From: Bacillota bacterium
Lineage (GTDB): Bacteria > Bacillota > Clostridia > Clostridiales > Clostridiaceae
DNA length: 60,076 nucleotides
NCBI GenBank assembly: GCA_023445445.1
Contig: JAEXLD010000004.1
Span: forward strand, 1 to 60,076
Direction: 5' to 3'
Below, one piece after another: positions 24,868 through 33,674 of this stretch. Within the stretch, counting starts at the first letter, position 1; each line of letters opens with the position of its first letter. Under the pieces are notes generated by a model. It did not search any database and was not told the DNA's origin. It worked only from the letters and a program-made list of their open reading frames with translations. Position numbers and translations under genes: made by a program.

Positions 24868-25755
24868 ATGAAATTATTCTTAAATGAATCAATGGAGTTA
24901 ACAAAAACTCAGAGAAAAGGAAACATTATCTTACCATTTTTTATTCTTATATTAACAATTCTTGTTGGACAACTTATACTAATTCCTTTTCTATTTGCAG
25001 GAGTAATAAAAATTTCAATGTTGGAAAATGGATTGTTTAATCTATATGCAAATTCTATTCCAATTATATTAATTATTATTTATTGTAAATTTGTTGAAAA
25101 ACGAACTTTACCTTCCCTTGGAATTACAAAGAAAAAATTTCCTATTAATTATCTTATTGGAGTATTCATAGGCTTAGCAATGATATCTTCCACTTTTTTA
25201 ATTAATTTTCTTCTTGGTTCCATTTCTATTAGTATAAATCCAAATGGTATAAATTGGACATTTGTTATTCTTTCTTTATTGGGTTATATGATTCAAGGTT
25301 TTAATGAAGAAATCCTTTGTAGAGGATTCCTAATGAATGCAATTGCCTCTAAAAGAGGCCCAATAGCTGCCATTCTATTAAACTCATTCTTTTTTGGTGC
25401 ATTACATTTATTAAATCCAAATGTAACTATTTTAAGTTTTGTTAATATTAGTTTAGTTGGAATAGTATTTTCATTAGTTTTCTATAAGACTAATAATCTT
25501 TGGGTTGTTGGAGCTATGCATAGTATATGGAATTTCCTCCTAGGCCCTGTTTTAGGTGTAGAAGTAAGTGGATTATCCCCATTCTCTTCTGTATTTAAAA
25601 CTATTTCAATTGAAGGAAAAAATTTAATTAATGGAGGTTCCTTCGGATTTGAGGGTGGACTTGCAACAACTATTGTATTGACTGTATCATTAATTATCAC
25701 TTTAGCAATTATAAAGAAAGATAATCCTAAAGAAGTCACTACAGAAGTATATTAG
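24868..25755 (+). CDS. CPBP family intramembrane glutamic endopeptidase
   Basis: A 295-residue membrane protein with about eight helices. Start at the ATG at 24868 (MKLFLNESM), which has TAGGGGGC in front; an upstream in-frame ATG lacks a site. CPBP/Abi motifs: FNEEILCRGFLMN (EExxxR), FFFGALHLLNP (FxxxH) and AMHSIWNF (HxxxN), the residues that form the Glu/His active site. Relatives cleave membrane-bound peptides or act in bacteriocin self-protection. No peptide-precursor gene is next to it. Transcribed divergently from menA. Confidence 0.88.
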   Translation: MKLFLNESMELTKTQRKGNIILPFFILILTILVGQLILIPFLFAGVIKISMLENGLFNLYANSIPIILIIIYCKFVEKRTLPSLGITKKKFPINYLIGVFIGLAMISSTFLINFLLGSISISINPNGINWTFVILSLLGYMIQGFNEEILCRGFLMNAIASKRGPIAAILLNSFFFGALHLLNPNVTILSFVNISLVGIVFSLVFYKTNNLWVVGAMHSIWNFLLGPVLGVEVSGLSPFSSVFKTISIEGKNLINGGSFGFEGGLATTIVLTVSLIITLAIIKKDNPKEVTTEVY

Positions 25756-25822
25756 AAGCAAAGGAGTTGTTATAAAGCTAATGTCACTTAGTTAAGATTA
25801 TAACATCCTAATAAAAACATGA

Positions 25823-25870
25823 AGCTGTCGCTATCGGAGATAAAAATCCGCTAACGATAGCTCTTTTTTT
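25823..25870 (+). terminator. Terminator of the CPBP protease gene
   Basis: Stem with AGCTGTCGCTATCGGA and TCCGCTAACGATAGCT (some mismatches and wobble pairs) followed by eight T. Its GCTGTCGC/GATAGC sequence resembles the outer arms of the repeat at 13789-13906. Confidence 0.75.
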
Positions 25871-26151
25871 CATATTTAAAATAAATTGTTTAAATCTCTC
25901 CTAATAAAATCGAATTGTTTATAAAAAAACACTCACATTACTAATCCTAAGAAAAGCTCTTATAAGACTTGTTAATATCAATTTCTTAAATTAATTACAT
26001 TGTATAAATATCATATTCTTTCCCTATTACTAGCCACAAGTTGCCAAACACTTACATTTATTATTAATGCTATATTCTAAAGTTTCTTATGAAAAAACCG
26101 ATAAATAATAGTACGAAAATATATCTATAAATTTAATTGTGAGGATTATTT

Positions 26152-26994
26152 ATGAAAAATTTTACAAAAAATAAATACATATTAATTTTATCTATAATTA
26201 TTTTAGTTTCAGTTGTTTTGTTTATTGGCTATAAAGCATATGAAAAAAAATTAGTTAAGCAACAAATAGAGTTAAGTAAAACTGAAATTGCTGAAATATA
26301 TACTAATTTCAAAGACGAACAAGATAGACCAAAAAAAGTGGAAATCTTAAGAAATATCTTGTATAAACTTGAAGAATATAAAAATGAAAATAAAACATAT
26401 GAAGAAGTTTTAAAAGAATATAATGATAAAATTGATGAAATGAAAAATTACTTTGTTACAGAATATGAAAAAACTATCCATGATAATACTATAAATAATA
26501 TTGAAGAAATACAAGATAAGGAACAGATTAATAATGCTAAAAATAATTTAAGTAATATTATAGAAGCAATAAAATCTGAAGAAAATATTATTTTAACATC
26601 TGAAGAAATTAAAAAATATGAAGAAACAACAACTCAATTAATAGCATCATATGATAGTCGCATAAAATCAATTGAAGAAGCTGAGAAAAAAGCTGAGGAA
26701 GAACGTTTAGCAAAGGAAGAAGCTGAAAGAATTTCTAGAGAAGAATCTTTGGCTGCTTTTAGATCACAAGAACAACAAACAAGCACTCCTTCAAATGGTG
26801 GCAGTGCCTATTCACAGCCTACTGAAAATCCAAAACCTGGCCGTGTTGATATAAGTAGGTTAGAGCATAATTGGCATTATAATTTAGATACCGGAGAAAA
26901 AATACCTGGAACTGATGTATGGATAGACAGATCAAATGGAAATACTTATGATGAAAATGGTAATTTTCTATATAATGGATATGATCTTTGGTAA
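26152..26994 (+). CDS. Membrane-anchored coiled-coil protein of unknown function
   Basis: A 280-residue protein: N-terminal membrane anchor (about residues 9-28), a long charged coiled coil (about 30-205) ending in repeats of EEAEKKAEEERLAKEEAER type, a Ser/Gly/Pro-rich hinge (about 207-230), and a compact aromatic-rich C-terminal domain starting LEHNWHYNLDTGEKIPGTD. The C-terminal YDENGNFLYNGYDLW pattern looks like a small beta module; I do not recognise the family. Type II topology would put coiled coil and module outside the cell. TGTGAGGATTATTT site. The 280 bases before it hold no gene; a few hairpins are possible. Confidence 0.75.
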   Translation: MKNFTKNKYILILSIIILVSVVLFIGYKAYEKKLVKQQIELSKTEIAEIYTNFKDEQDRPKKVEILRNILYKLEEYKNENKTYEEVLKEYNDKIDEMKNYFVTEYEKTIHDNTINNIEEIQDKEQINNAKNNLSNIIEAIKSEENIILTSEEIKKYEETTTQLIASYDSRIKSIEEAEKKAEEERLAKEEAERISREESLAAFRSQEQQTSTPSNGGSAYSQPTENPKPGRVDISRLEHNWHYNLDTGEKIPGTDVWIDRSNGNTYDENGNFLYNGYDLW

Positions 26995-27114
26995 TTAATA
27001 TATCTAGTTTAGTTTTATCCAATATCTAAATTTAATTGGATGGTAAAAAAATATATGAGACAATATTTAGAACAAATATATATGGAATATTAGTTAGCTT
27101 TGTGTAAATACAAT

Positions 27115-27183
27115 AAAGGATATCTATTATGAACTGTACCTCTGTCTACTTAAAAGAGGATAGTTCAATTAGACATCCTTTAT
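27115..27183. terminator. Bidirectional terminator between convergent genes
   Basis: Long imperfect stem from AAAGGAT (27115-27121) to ATCCTTT (27177-27183), with AACTG/AGTTC inner pairs and an internal ACCTCTGTC/AAGAGGAT region. It separates the plus-strand coiled-coil gene from ilvC, the last gene of the ilv-leu operon. Confidence 0.65.
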
Positions 27184-27227
27184 TTTACTAATATTTAAAT
27201 ATTATTTTATTTTAAAGCTATTTATTA

Positions 27228-28232
27228 TTAATCTAATTTTTTAGTATCTATCCAGCTCATCATTTCTCTAAGTTCTTTACCAACTTTTTCGATTGGATGT
27301 TCTGCTTCCATTTTTCTTCTTGCATTAAACATTGGTCTTCCAACTTGGTTTTCTAATAGCCAGTTCTTTGCAAAGGTTCCATCCTGGATTTCCTTTAATA
27401 CCTTCTTCATTTCTTTCTTTGTTTCATCTGTTACTATTCTATCCCCAACCATATAATCACCATATTCAGCAGTATCAGATATTGAATATCTCATCATTTC
27501 CATTCCACCTTGATATAGTAAATCTACAATCAACTTCATTTCATGTAAGCATTCAAAATATGCATTTTCTGGTGCATATCCAGCTTCTACCAAAGTTTCA
27601 AAACCTGCTTTTATAAGAGCTGTGCAACCTCCACATAAAACTGCTTGTTCACCAAATAAGTCTGTTTCAGTTTCATCCTTAAATGTAGTTTCTAGAACTC
27701 CTGCTCTAGCTCCACCTACTCCATTAGAGTATGCTAAAGCTAAATCTCTAGCACTTCCTGTAGCATCTTGATATACAGCTATTAAACATGGAACTCCTGA
27801 TCCTTCAGTATAAGTTCTTCTTACCATATGTCCAGGTCCCTTAGGGGCGCACATAAATACATCTACATCTGCTGGAGGAACAATTTGCCCATAATGAATG
27901 TTAAATCCATGAGCAAATACTAATGCATTTCCTTCTTCTAAGTTTGGAGCAATTTCTGATTTATAAACTTGTGCCTGTTTCTCATCTGGTAATAATATCA
28001 TTATAATATCTGCTGCCTTTGATGCTTCTGCAACTGTTGCTACTTCTAAACCAGCTTCTTCAGCCCTTTTCCAGGATTTACTTCCATTATAAAGTCCAAC
28101 TACAACCTCTACTCCACTTTCATGTAAGTTTAATGCATGTGCATGTCCTTGGCTACCATATCCTATTATAGCAACTTTCTTCCCCTTTAATAATTCTAAA
28201 TTCGTGTCCTTTTCATAATACATTTTTGCCAT
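27228..28232 (-). CDS. ilvC: Ketol-acid reductoisomerase (NADP(+))
   Basis: A 334-residue class I enzyme converting acetolactate or acetohydroxybutyrate to the dihydroxy acids. Rossmann motif GYGSQGHAHALNL (about residues 24-36); the cofactor loop following strand 2 reads GLYNGSKSWKRA, consistent with NADPH. Metal-binding acids in DLFGEQAVLCGG and the C-terminal knot ECLHEMKLIVDL are present. Last gene of the operon, 19 bases after ilvB, with an AGGGGGTTAG site. Confidence 0.98.
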   Translation of the reverse strand: MAKMYYEKDTNLELLKGKKVAIIGYGSQGHAHALNLHESGVEVVVGLYNGSKSWKRAEEAGLEVATVAEASKAADIIMILLPDEKQAQVYKSEIAPNLEEGNALVFAHGFNIHYGQIVPPADVDVFMCAPKGPGHMVRRTYTEGSGVPCLIAVYQDATGSARDLALAYSNGVGGARAGVLETTFKDETETDLFGEQAVLCGGCTALIKAGFETLVEAGYAPENAYFECLHEMKLIVDLLYQGGMEMMRYSISDTAEYGDYMVGDRIVTDETKKEMKKVLKEIQDGTFAKNWLLENQVGRPMFNARRKMEAEHPIEKVGKELREMMSWIDTKKLD

Positions 28233-28251
28233 TTTTCTAACCCCCTATTAT

Positions 28252-29922
28252 TTATACATCTTCCTCATCTATTATTTCATTAATTGCTGTACCTGGTGCA
28301 ACCATAGGAAATACTTTTTTATCATTGTGTATTACATAATCTATTACAACAGGTCCTTTATATTCTAAAGCTTCCTTTAGTACTGGAAGAAGTTCCTCTT
28401 TCTCAAAAACTCTATAGCCCTTACCACCAAATGCTTCAGCTACTTTTACAAAATCTGTAGTGCTATTTAAAGTAGTAGAAGAATATCTGCTTTCATAGAA
28501 GAAGTTCTGCCATTGTCTAACCATTCCTAAGGAATTGTTATTTACTATTATAACTATTATTGGTAACTTATTTTTTGCTGCTGTAGCTAATTCATTACAG
28601 TTCATGCCAAAACTTCCATCACCAGCAATATTTATTACTTGCTTATCCTTTAATGCCATTTGAGCTCCTATTGAAGCCCCTAAGCCATACCCCATAGTTC
28701 CAAGTCCCCCTGATGATATAAAGGTTCTTGGTGTTTTAAATTTAAAGAATTGTGAGGCCCACATTTGATGCTGTCCAACTTCTGTTGTAAGAACAAAGCT
28801 TCCATCATCTAATTCACTTAACTTTCTAAATAAGAATTCTGGAGTTAATTCTCCTGTTTCAGATGTTTCTTCCACCTTTAAAGCCTTAAGCTCTCTCATT
28901 TTTTCAAGCCATTCTTCATTTTTCTTTTCTTTAAGAAGTGGAATTAATCTTTGAAGAACTATTTTTAAATCTCCAATTACAAAGGCATCTACCTTTACAT
29001 TTTTATTTATTTCTGCTGGGTCTACATCTATATGAATTATCTTTGCATTTTTAATATGATTATTATTGCTTATAACCCTATCACTAAATCTTGCACCAAG
29101 ATTAATTAATAAATCACAATTACTTGCTAATATATTAGAAGCCTTACTTCCATGCATTCCTATCATCCCAGTAAATAATGGATGATTATATGGGAAGGAT
29201 GACATAGCCATAAGGGATGTTGCAATTGGAGAATTTATTTTATTAACTATAGCTTGAAGTTCTTCATAGGCTCCTGATGCAACTACTCCTCCTCCAGCAT
29301 ATATAAATGGATTTTCTGCTTCATTAATTAATTTTGCTACACTTTCTAAGGCTTCCTTTGTTATATGCTTAGTTTTTCTTTCAACTTTTTTAGGAACTAT
29401 TGGTTCATATATTGCTTTAGCTTGTGTTATATCTTTAGGTATATCTATTAATACAGGCCCTGGTCTTCCTTCTTTTGCTATATAGAAGGCTTCCTTTACT
29501 ATCCTCTGCAAATCATTAACATCTTTAACAATATAATTGTGCTTTGTTATTGGCATTGTAATTCCCGTAATATCTACTTCTTGGAAACTATCCTTCCCTA
29601 ATAATGGCTTAGTAACATTTCCTGTAATAGCTACCATTGGAATAGAGTCCATATATGCAGTTGCAATACCAGTAACCAAATTAGTTGCCCCTGGTCCAGA
29701 TGTAGCTAAACAAACTCCAACTCTTCCAGTAGCCCTTGCATATCCATCAGCTGCATGAGAAGCACCCTGTTCATGAGCAGTCAATATATGAGTAATCTTA
29801 TCCCTATATTTATAAAGCTCATCATATATATTTAAAACAGCGCCCCCCGGATATCCGAATATTGTATCAACACCCTCATCTAAAAGGGATTTAATTAAAA
29901 TTTCAGCTCCAGTTATAATCAT
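28252..29922 (-). CDS. ilvB: Acetolactate synthase large subunit
   Basis: A 556-residue ThDP enzyme condensing two pyruvates, or pyruvate with 2-oxobutyrate. N-terminal VDTIFGYPGGAVLNIYDEL, catalytic Glu in AHEQGASHAADGYAR, FAD region in the middle domain, and the C-terminal ThDP motif GDGSFGMNCNELATA ending in NNNSLGMVRQW. This is the anabolic FAD-dependent type. Its small subunit gene ilvN lies at the far 5' end of the same operon. An AAAGGGGGG site sits directly after an inverted-repeat element. Confidence 0.98.
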   Translation of the reverse strand: MIITGAEILIKSLLDEGVDTIFGYPGGAVLNIYDELYKYRDKITHILTAHEQGASHAADGYARATGRVGVCLATSGPGATNLVTGIATAYMDSIPMVAITGNVTKPLLGKDSFQEVDITGITMPITKHNYIVKDVNDLQRIVKEAFYIAKEGRPGPVLIDIPKDITQAKAIYEPIVPKKVERKTKHITKEALESVAKLINEAENPFIYAGGGVVASGAYEELQAIVNKINSPIATSLMAMSSFPYNHPLFTGMIGMHGSKASNILASNCDLLINLGARFSDRVISNNNHIKNAKIIHIDVDPAEINKNVKVDAFVIGDLKIVLQRLIPLLKEKKNEEWLEKMRELKALKVEETSETGELTPEFLFRKLSELDDGSFVLTTEVGQHQMWASQFFKFKTPRTFISSGGLGTMGYGLGASIGAQMALKDKQVINIAGDGSFGMNCNELATAAKNKLPIIVIIVNNNSLGMVRQWQNFFYESRYSSTTLNSTTDFVKVAEAFGGKGYRVFEKEELLPVLKEALEYKGPVVIDYVIHNDKKVFPMVAPGTAINEIIDEEDV

Positions 29923-29939
29923 AAATACCCCCCTTTTTT

Positions 29940-30062
29940 AATGTAGAATGTAGAATGAAAAATGAAAAATTATTGTAATAATTCAGCAAAGCTGAATTAT
30001 TAAATTTCTAAACTCCGAAGGAGTTTATTCCTTAATTCTACATTCTACATTTTACATTCTTA
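29940..30062. repeat. Heptamer-arm inverted-repeat element between ilvD and ilvB
   Basis: Left arm: AATGTAG, AATGTAG, AATGAAA, AATGAAA, AATTATT. Palindrome 1 is AATAATTCAGC/GCTGAATTATT (29977-30001). Palindrome 2 is AAACTCC-GAA-GGAGTTT (30010-30026). The right arm reads, in complement, AATGTAA, AATGTAG, AATGTAG, AATTAAG. It fills the gap from the ilvD stop codon to the ilvB Shine-Dalgarno. Confidence 0.88.
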
Positions 30063-30063
30063 A

Positions 30064-31722
30064 TTACTTTAGTATTGCTCCTGTACTTGCAGAGCTTACT
30101 AGCTTAGCATATCTTGCTAAATATCCTTCTGTTACTTTTGGTGGTAATGGTTTAAAGTTCTTTCTTCTTTCTTCTAAAACTTCATCATCTACTAATAGTT
30201 CTAGTTTTCCATTTGGAATATCTATTGAAATAATATCCCCTTCTTCTACTAATCCTATAGTTCCACCTTCAGCTGCTTCTGGAGAAATATGTCCAATGGC
30301 AGCTCCTTTAGTAGCTCCACTGAATCTTCCATCAGTTATTAATGCTACATATTTATCTAAACCCATTCCAGCAATTGTTGATGTTGGTGATAGCATTTCT
30401 CTCATACCAGGGCCACCCTTAGGTCCTTCATATCTAATTACTACTACATCACCTTTAACTATTTTCTTAGATAAAATTGCTTCAATTGCATCCTCTTCTA
30501 AATCAAATACTCTTGCTGGTCCTTTGTGAACTAACATTTCTTCTAACACTGCAGATTTCTTAACTACTGCTCCATCTACTGCTAAGTTTCCTTTTAATAC
30601 TCTTATTCCACCAGTTGAACTAAATGGTTCATCTACACTCTTAATTACATTGTAATCAAGAACTTCTACTCCCACTAAGTTTTCCTTATGGGTTTTAGAT
30701 GTAGCTGTTATGCAATCTAAATCTAAAAGATCCTTCTTTGAAAGTTCCTTCATAACTGCTTGAATTCCACCTGCCCAATATAATTCTTCAATATGAGTAT
30801 CTGAAGCTGGTGCTAATCTACAAAGATTTGGTGTTACTTCTGATACTTCATTAATCATATCTAGATTTAAATCTACTCTTGCTTCATTAGCAATTGCTGT
30901 TAAATGAAGAACACTATTGGTAGAGCATCCTAAAGCCATATCTACAGTTAATGCATTTCTTATAGCCTTTTCATTTACTATATCTCTTGGCTTAATATCT
31001 TTTTCTAATAAGTCCATTATCTTCATTCCTGCATATTTAGCAAGTCTCATTCTTTCTGAATATACAGCTGGTATTGTTCCGTTTCCAGGTAACCCTAAAC
31101 CTAAAACTTCTGCTAAACAGTTCATTGAATTTGCTGTAAACATACCTGAACATGATCCACATGTTGGGCATGCTTTATTTTCCATATCACATAAATCTCC
31201 CTCTAACATAGTCCCATTCTCAAATGCCCCCACGGCTTCAAACATAGTTGAAAGAGATACATCCTTACCCTTGAATTTACCTGCTAACATGGGGCCTCCA
31301 CTAATTACTATTGCTGGTATGTTAAGTCTTAGTGCTGCCATCATCATACCTGGTACAATCTTATCGCAATTTGGTATTAATACTAATGCATCAAAAGCAT
31401 GTGCTTTAACCATACATTCAATAGTGTCTGCTATTAGCTCTCTTGTAACTAAGGAATATCTCATTCCTTCATGTCCCATTGCTATACCATCACATACGCC
31501 TATTGTTGGAAATACTATTGGAGTGCCTCCAGACATAAGTACTCCTTTTTTAACTGATTCCACTATTTTATCTAAATTTATATGACCTGCTATTATATCA
31601 TTTTGTGAAGTTACAACTCCTATTAACGGCTTGTTTATTTCTTCGTCAGTTAACCCTGTTGCCTTTAGTAATGATCTATGTGGTGCCCTTTGTGGGCCCT
31701 TTTTCATCACATCACTCCTCAT
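30064..31722 (-). CDS. ilvD: Dihydroxy-acid dehydratase
   Basis: A 552-residue Fe-S enzyme forming 2-oxo acids for valine, isoleucine and leucine. Start at the ATG at 31722 (MRSDVMKKG): GAGGTG lies six bases upstream, and an upstream GTG is part of that site. Cluster-binding cysteines are in IPNCDKIVPGM and ACPTCGSCSGMF; the catalytic C-terminal region has DGRFSGATKG. It follows leuB with 17 bases between stop and start. Confidence 0.98.
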   Translation of the reverse strand: MRSDVMKKGPQRAPHRSLLKATGLTDEEINKPLIGVVTSQNDIIAGHINLDKIVESVKKGVLMSGGTPIVFPTIGVCDGIAMGHEGMRYSLVTRELIADTIECMVKAHAFDALVLIPNCDKIVPGMMMAALRLNIPAIVISGGPMLAGKFKGKDVSLSTMFEAVGAFENGTMLEGDLCDMENKACPTCGSCSGMFTANSMNCLAEVLGLGLPGNGTIPAVYSERMRLAKYAGMKIMDLLEKDIKPRDIVNEKAIRNALTVDMALGCSTNSVLHLTAIANEARVDLNLDMINEVSEVTPNLCRLAPASDTHIEELYWAGGIQAVMKELSKKDLLDLDCITATSKTHKENLVGVEVLDYNVIKSVDEPFSSTGGIRVLKGNLAVDGAVVKKSAVLEEMLVHKGPARVFDLEEDAIEAILSKKIVKGDVVVIRYEGPKGGPGMREMLSPTSTIAGMGLDKYVALITDGRFSGATKGAAIGHISPEAAEGGTIGLVEEGDIISIDIPNGKLELLVDDEVLEERRKNFKPLPPKVTEGYLARYAKLVSSASTGAILK

Positions 31723-31739
31723 ATATTTCACCTCTTATT

Positions 31740-32810
31740 TTATATATTTTTTATTACTAGCTTTCCTATCTCACTAGTTCCTACTAGTTTCATTCCGTCA
31801 CTCATTATATCCCCTGTTCTATATCCTTCTTCTAAAACCTTAACTACTGCCCATTCTATAACTTTTGCTTCATCTTCTAAATTAAAGCTGTATCTTAGCA
31901 TCATTGCTGCAGAAAGTATAGTTGCTAATGGATTTGCAATTCCCTTTCCTGCAATATCTGGTGCACTACCATGTATAGGCTCATACATTCCAAGCTTTCC
32001 TTCTCCTAGTGATGCTGAAGGCAACATACCAATTGATCCTGTTATCATACTTGCTTCATCTGATAAAATATCCCCAAACATATTAGAAGTAACTATTACA
32101 TCAAACTGCTTTGGATCCCTTACTAATTGCATAGAAGCATTATCCACATACATGTGATTAACATTAACTTCTGGATAATCTTTGGCAACTTCCTCTATAA
32201 CGCTTCTCCAAAGTCTTGAAGTTTCTAATATATTTGCTTTATCCACACTTGTAAGTCTTTTATCTCTTTTCATAGCTGTATCAAAAGCAATTTTAGCTAT
32301 TCTTCTTACTTCATTTACATTATATCTTTCAGTATCATAAGCGCCTTGTACCCCATCAACTTCTTCTCTGCCTCTTTCACCGAAATATATTCCCCCAGTT
32401 AATTCTCTAACTACACATATATCTATACCATCGCCTATTATGCTATCCTTTAATGGTGATGCCTCCTTTAGTGGTGCATATAATAAAGCTGGTCTTAAGT
32501 TGCAATATAAGTTAAGACCTCCCCTTAATCCAAGTAATGCTTGCTCTGGTCTTACCTTGGCATTTGGGTCATCCCACTTAGGTCCCCCAACAGCTCCAAG
32601 CAATACTGCGTCAGCCTTTTTGCAAGCCTCTAAAGTTTCCTCCGGCAGAGGTGTGCCCTTTTCATCTATAGCACATCCTCCTGCTAATAAATATTCATAT
32701 TCAAATACATGATTAAATTTATCCCCAACACAATTCAAAACATTCACAGTTTGTTCCACAACCTCTGGACCAATTCCATCCCCCGGTATTACAGCTATTT
32801 TATAATTCAT
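31740..32810 (-). CDS. leuB: 3-Isopropylmalate / 3-methylmalate dehydrogenase
   Basis: A 356-residue NAD-dependent beta-decarboxylating dehydrogenase. Motifs: AVIPGDGIGPEV, LLGAVGGPKWDD, RPEQALLGLR (substrate arginines), VRELTGGIYFGERG (Tyr), DKANILETSRLWR (Lys), NMFGDILSDEASMITGS (metal Asp residues) and HGSAPDIAGKG (cofactor loop). Next to citramalate synthase rather than leuA, the substrate in this operon is most simply (2R,3S)-3-methylmalate, though the family usually accepts isopropylmalate too. Confidence 0.95.
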   Translation of the reverse strand: MNYKIAVIPGDGIGPEVVEQTVNVLNCVGDKFNHVFEYEYLLAGGCAIDEKGTPLPEETLEACKKADAVLLGAVGGPKWDDPNAKVRPEQALLGLRGGLNLYCNLRPALLYAPLKEASPLKDSIIGDGIDICVVRELTGGIYFGERGREEVDGVQGAYDTERYNVNEVRRIAKIAFDTAMKRDKRLTSVDKANILETSRLWRSVIEEVAKDYPEVNVNHMYVDNASMQLVRDPKQFDVIVTSNMFGDILSDEASMITGSIGMLPSASLGEGKLGMYEPIHGSAPDIAGKGIANPLATILSAAMMLRYSFNLEDEAKVIEWAVVKVLEEGYRTGDIMSDGMKLVGTSEIGKLVIKNI

Positions 32811-32834
32811 ATTTAATAACGCCCCCCTGTTTTG

Positions 32835-33024
32835 AATGAAGAATGTAAAATGTAAAATGAATAATTGTTGAAATAACTCAGCCGAGCTGAGTTATGAAAA
32901 TTATTAAATTTCCAAGGAATTTAATAATTAATTCTTTCATTATTTTATTTTCTAAAACTCCCAAGGAGTTTTTTCCTAAATTCTTCATTCTTCATTTTTC
33001 ATTTCATTTATGCATTATGCATTG
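32835..33024. repeat. Heptamer-arm inverted-repeat element between leuD and leuB (three-palindrome form)
   Basis: Left arm AATGAAG, AATGTAA, AATGTAA, AATGAAT, AATTGTT from 32835. It carries three palindromes: ATAACTCAGC/GCTGAGTTAT (32873-32895), a long AAATTATTAAATT type (about 32899-32930), and AAAACTCC/GGAGTTTT (about 32955-32972). The right arm reads, in complement, AATGAAG units and AATGCAT near 33008-33023. The longest copy of the family. Confidence 0.87.
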
Positions 33025-33027
33025 ATA

Positions 33028-33522
33028 CTATGCTTGTTGCTTTTCTTTAATATAATTTACTAGCCCTCCGCAGTTAATTATTTTTTGCATGAATTCTGGG
33101 AACGGCTCTCCCTGATATTCTTGATTTTTAGTAATATTTTTTATAATGCCAGTTGTGAAGTCTACTTCAAGCTCGTCCCCTGCATCTATTGCTTTAACTG
33201 CTTCATCGCATTCTAGTATAGGTAATCCTATATTTATTGCATTTCTATAAAAAATTCTTGCAAAGGTTGATGCAATAACACAACTTACTCCACTTTCTCT
33301 TATAGCTATTGGTGCATGTTCTCTAGATGAACCACATCCAAAGTTCTTATTTGCAACAATAATATCTCCTTTTTGAACATTCTTTGTAAATTCTTTATCT
33401 ATATCTTCCATACAATGACTTGCTAATTCCTTTGGATCAGAGGTATTTAAATACCTTGCTGGAATTATTACATCTGTATCTACATTATCTCCATATTTAA
33501 AAACTCTACCTTTTGCTTTCAT
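33028..33522 (-). CDS. leuD: 3-Isopropylmalate/citramalate dehydratase small subunit
   Basis: A 164-residue swivel-domain subunit, the short form that pairs with archaeal/clostridial-type LeuC. DTDVIIPARYLNTSD at the start and CGSSREHAPIAI (substrate-binding Ser-Arg) near residues 57-68 are intact, as is the FYRNAINIGLP segment. With LeuC it isomerises the 2-alkylmalate to the 3-alkylmalate. An AAAAAAAGGGGGC site follows an inverted-repeat element. Confidence 0.96.
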   Translation of the reverse strand: MKAKGRVFKYGDNVDTDVIIPARYLNTSDPKELASHCMEDIDKEFTKNVQKGDIIVANKNFGCGSSREHAPIAIRESGVSCVIASTFARIFYRNAINIGLPILECDEAVKAIDAGDELEVDFTTGIIKNITKNQEYQGEPFPEFMQKIINCGGLVNYIKEKQQA

Positions 33523-33542
33523 TTTAAAAGCCCCCTTTTTTT

Positions 33543-33674
33543 AATGTAAAATGTAAAATGTAGAATGTAGAATTATGGATAATTCAGCATAGCTGAATTT
33601 AAAATTATATTTATTAACTTAGCTTTGCTAAGTTATTTCCTTAATTCTTCATTTTTCATTCTTAATTCTTAATT
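33543..33674. repeat. Heptamer-arm inverted-repeat element between leuC and leuD
   Basis: Left arm AATGTAA, AATGTAA, AATGTAG, AATGTAG, AATTATG (33543-33577). Palindrome AATTCAGC-AT-AGCTGAATT-type (about 33580-33599), then AACTTAGC-type (about 33615-33635: AACTTAGCTTTGCTAAGTT). The right arm reads, in complement, AATTAAG, AATTAAG, AATGAAA, AATGAAG, AATTAAG; its outermost units form the last codons and stop of leuC. Confidence 0.88.

Noticed and set aside
29940..30062. Inverted-repeat elements as ordinary intrinsic terminators inside the operon
   Set aside because: No T run after the long stem in the direction of transcription; the T-rich part is the arm itself and the next gene follows at once.
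30917..31585. Long open frame opposite ilvD
   Set aside because: Shadow of the ilvD codon pattern without ribosome site or domain; the minus-strand protein is certain.
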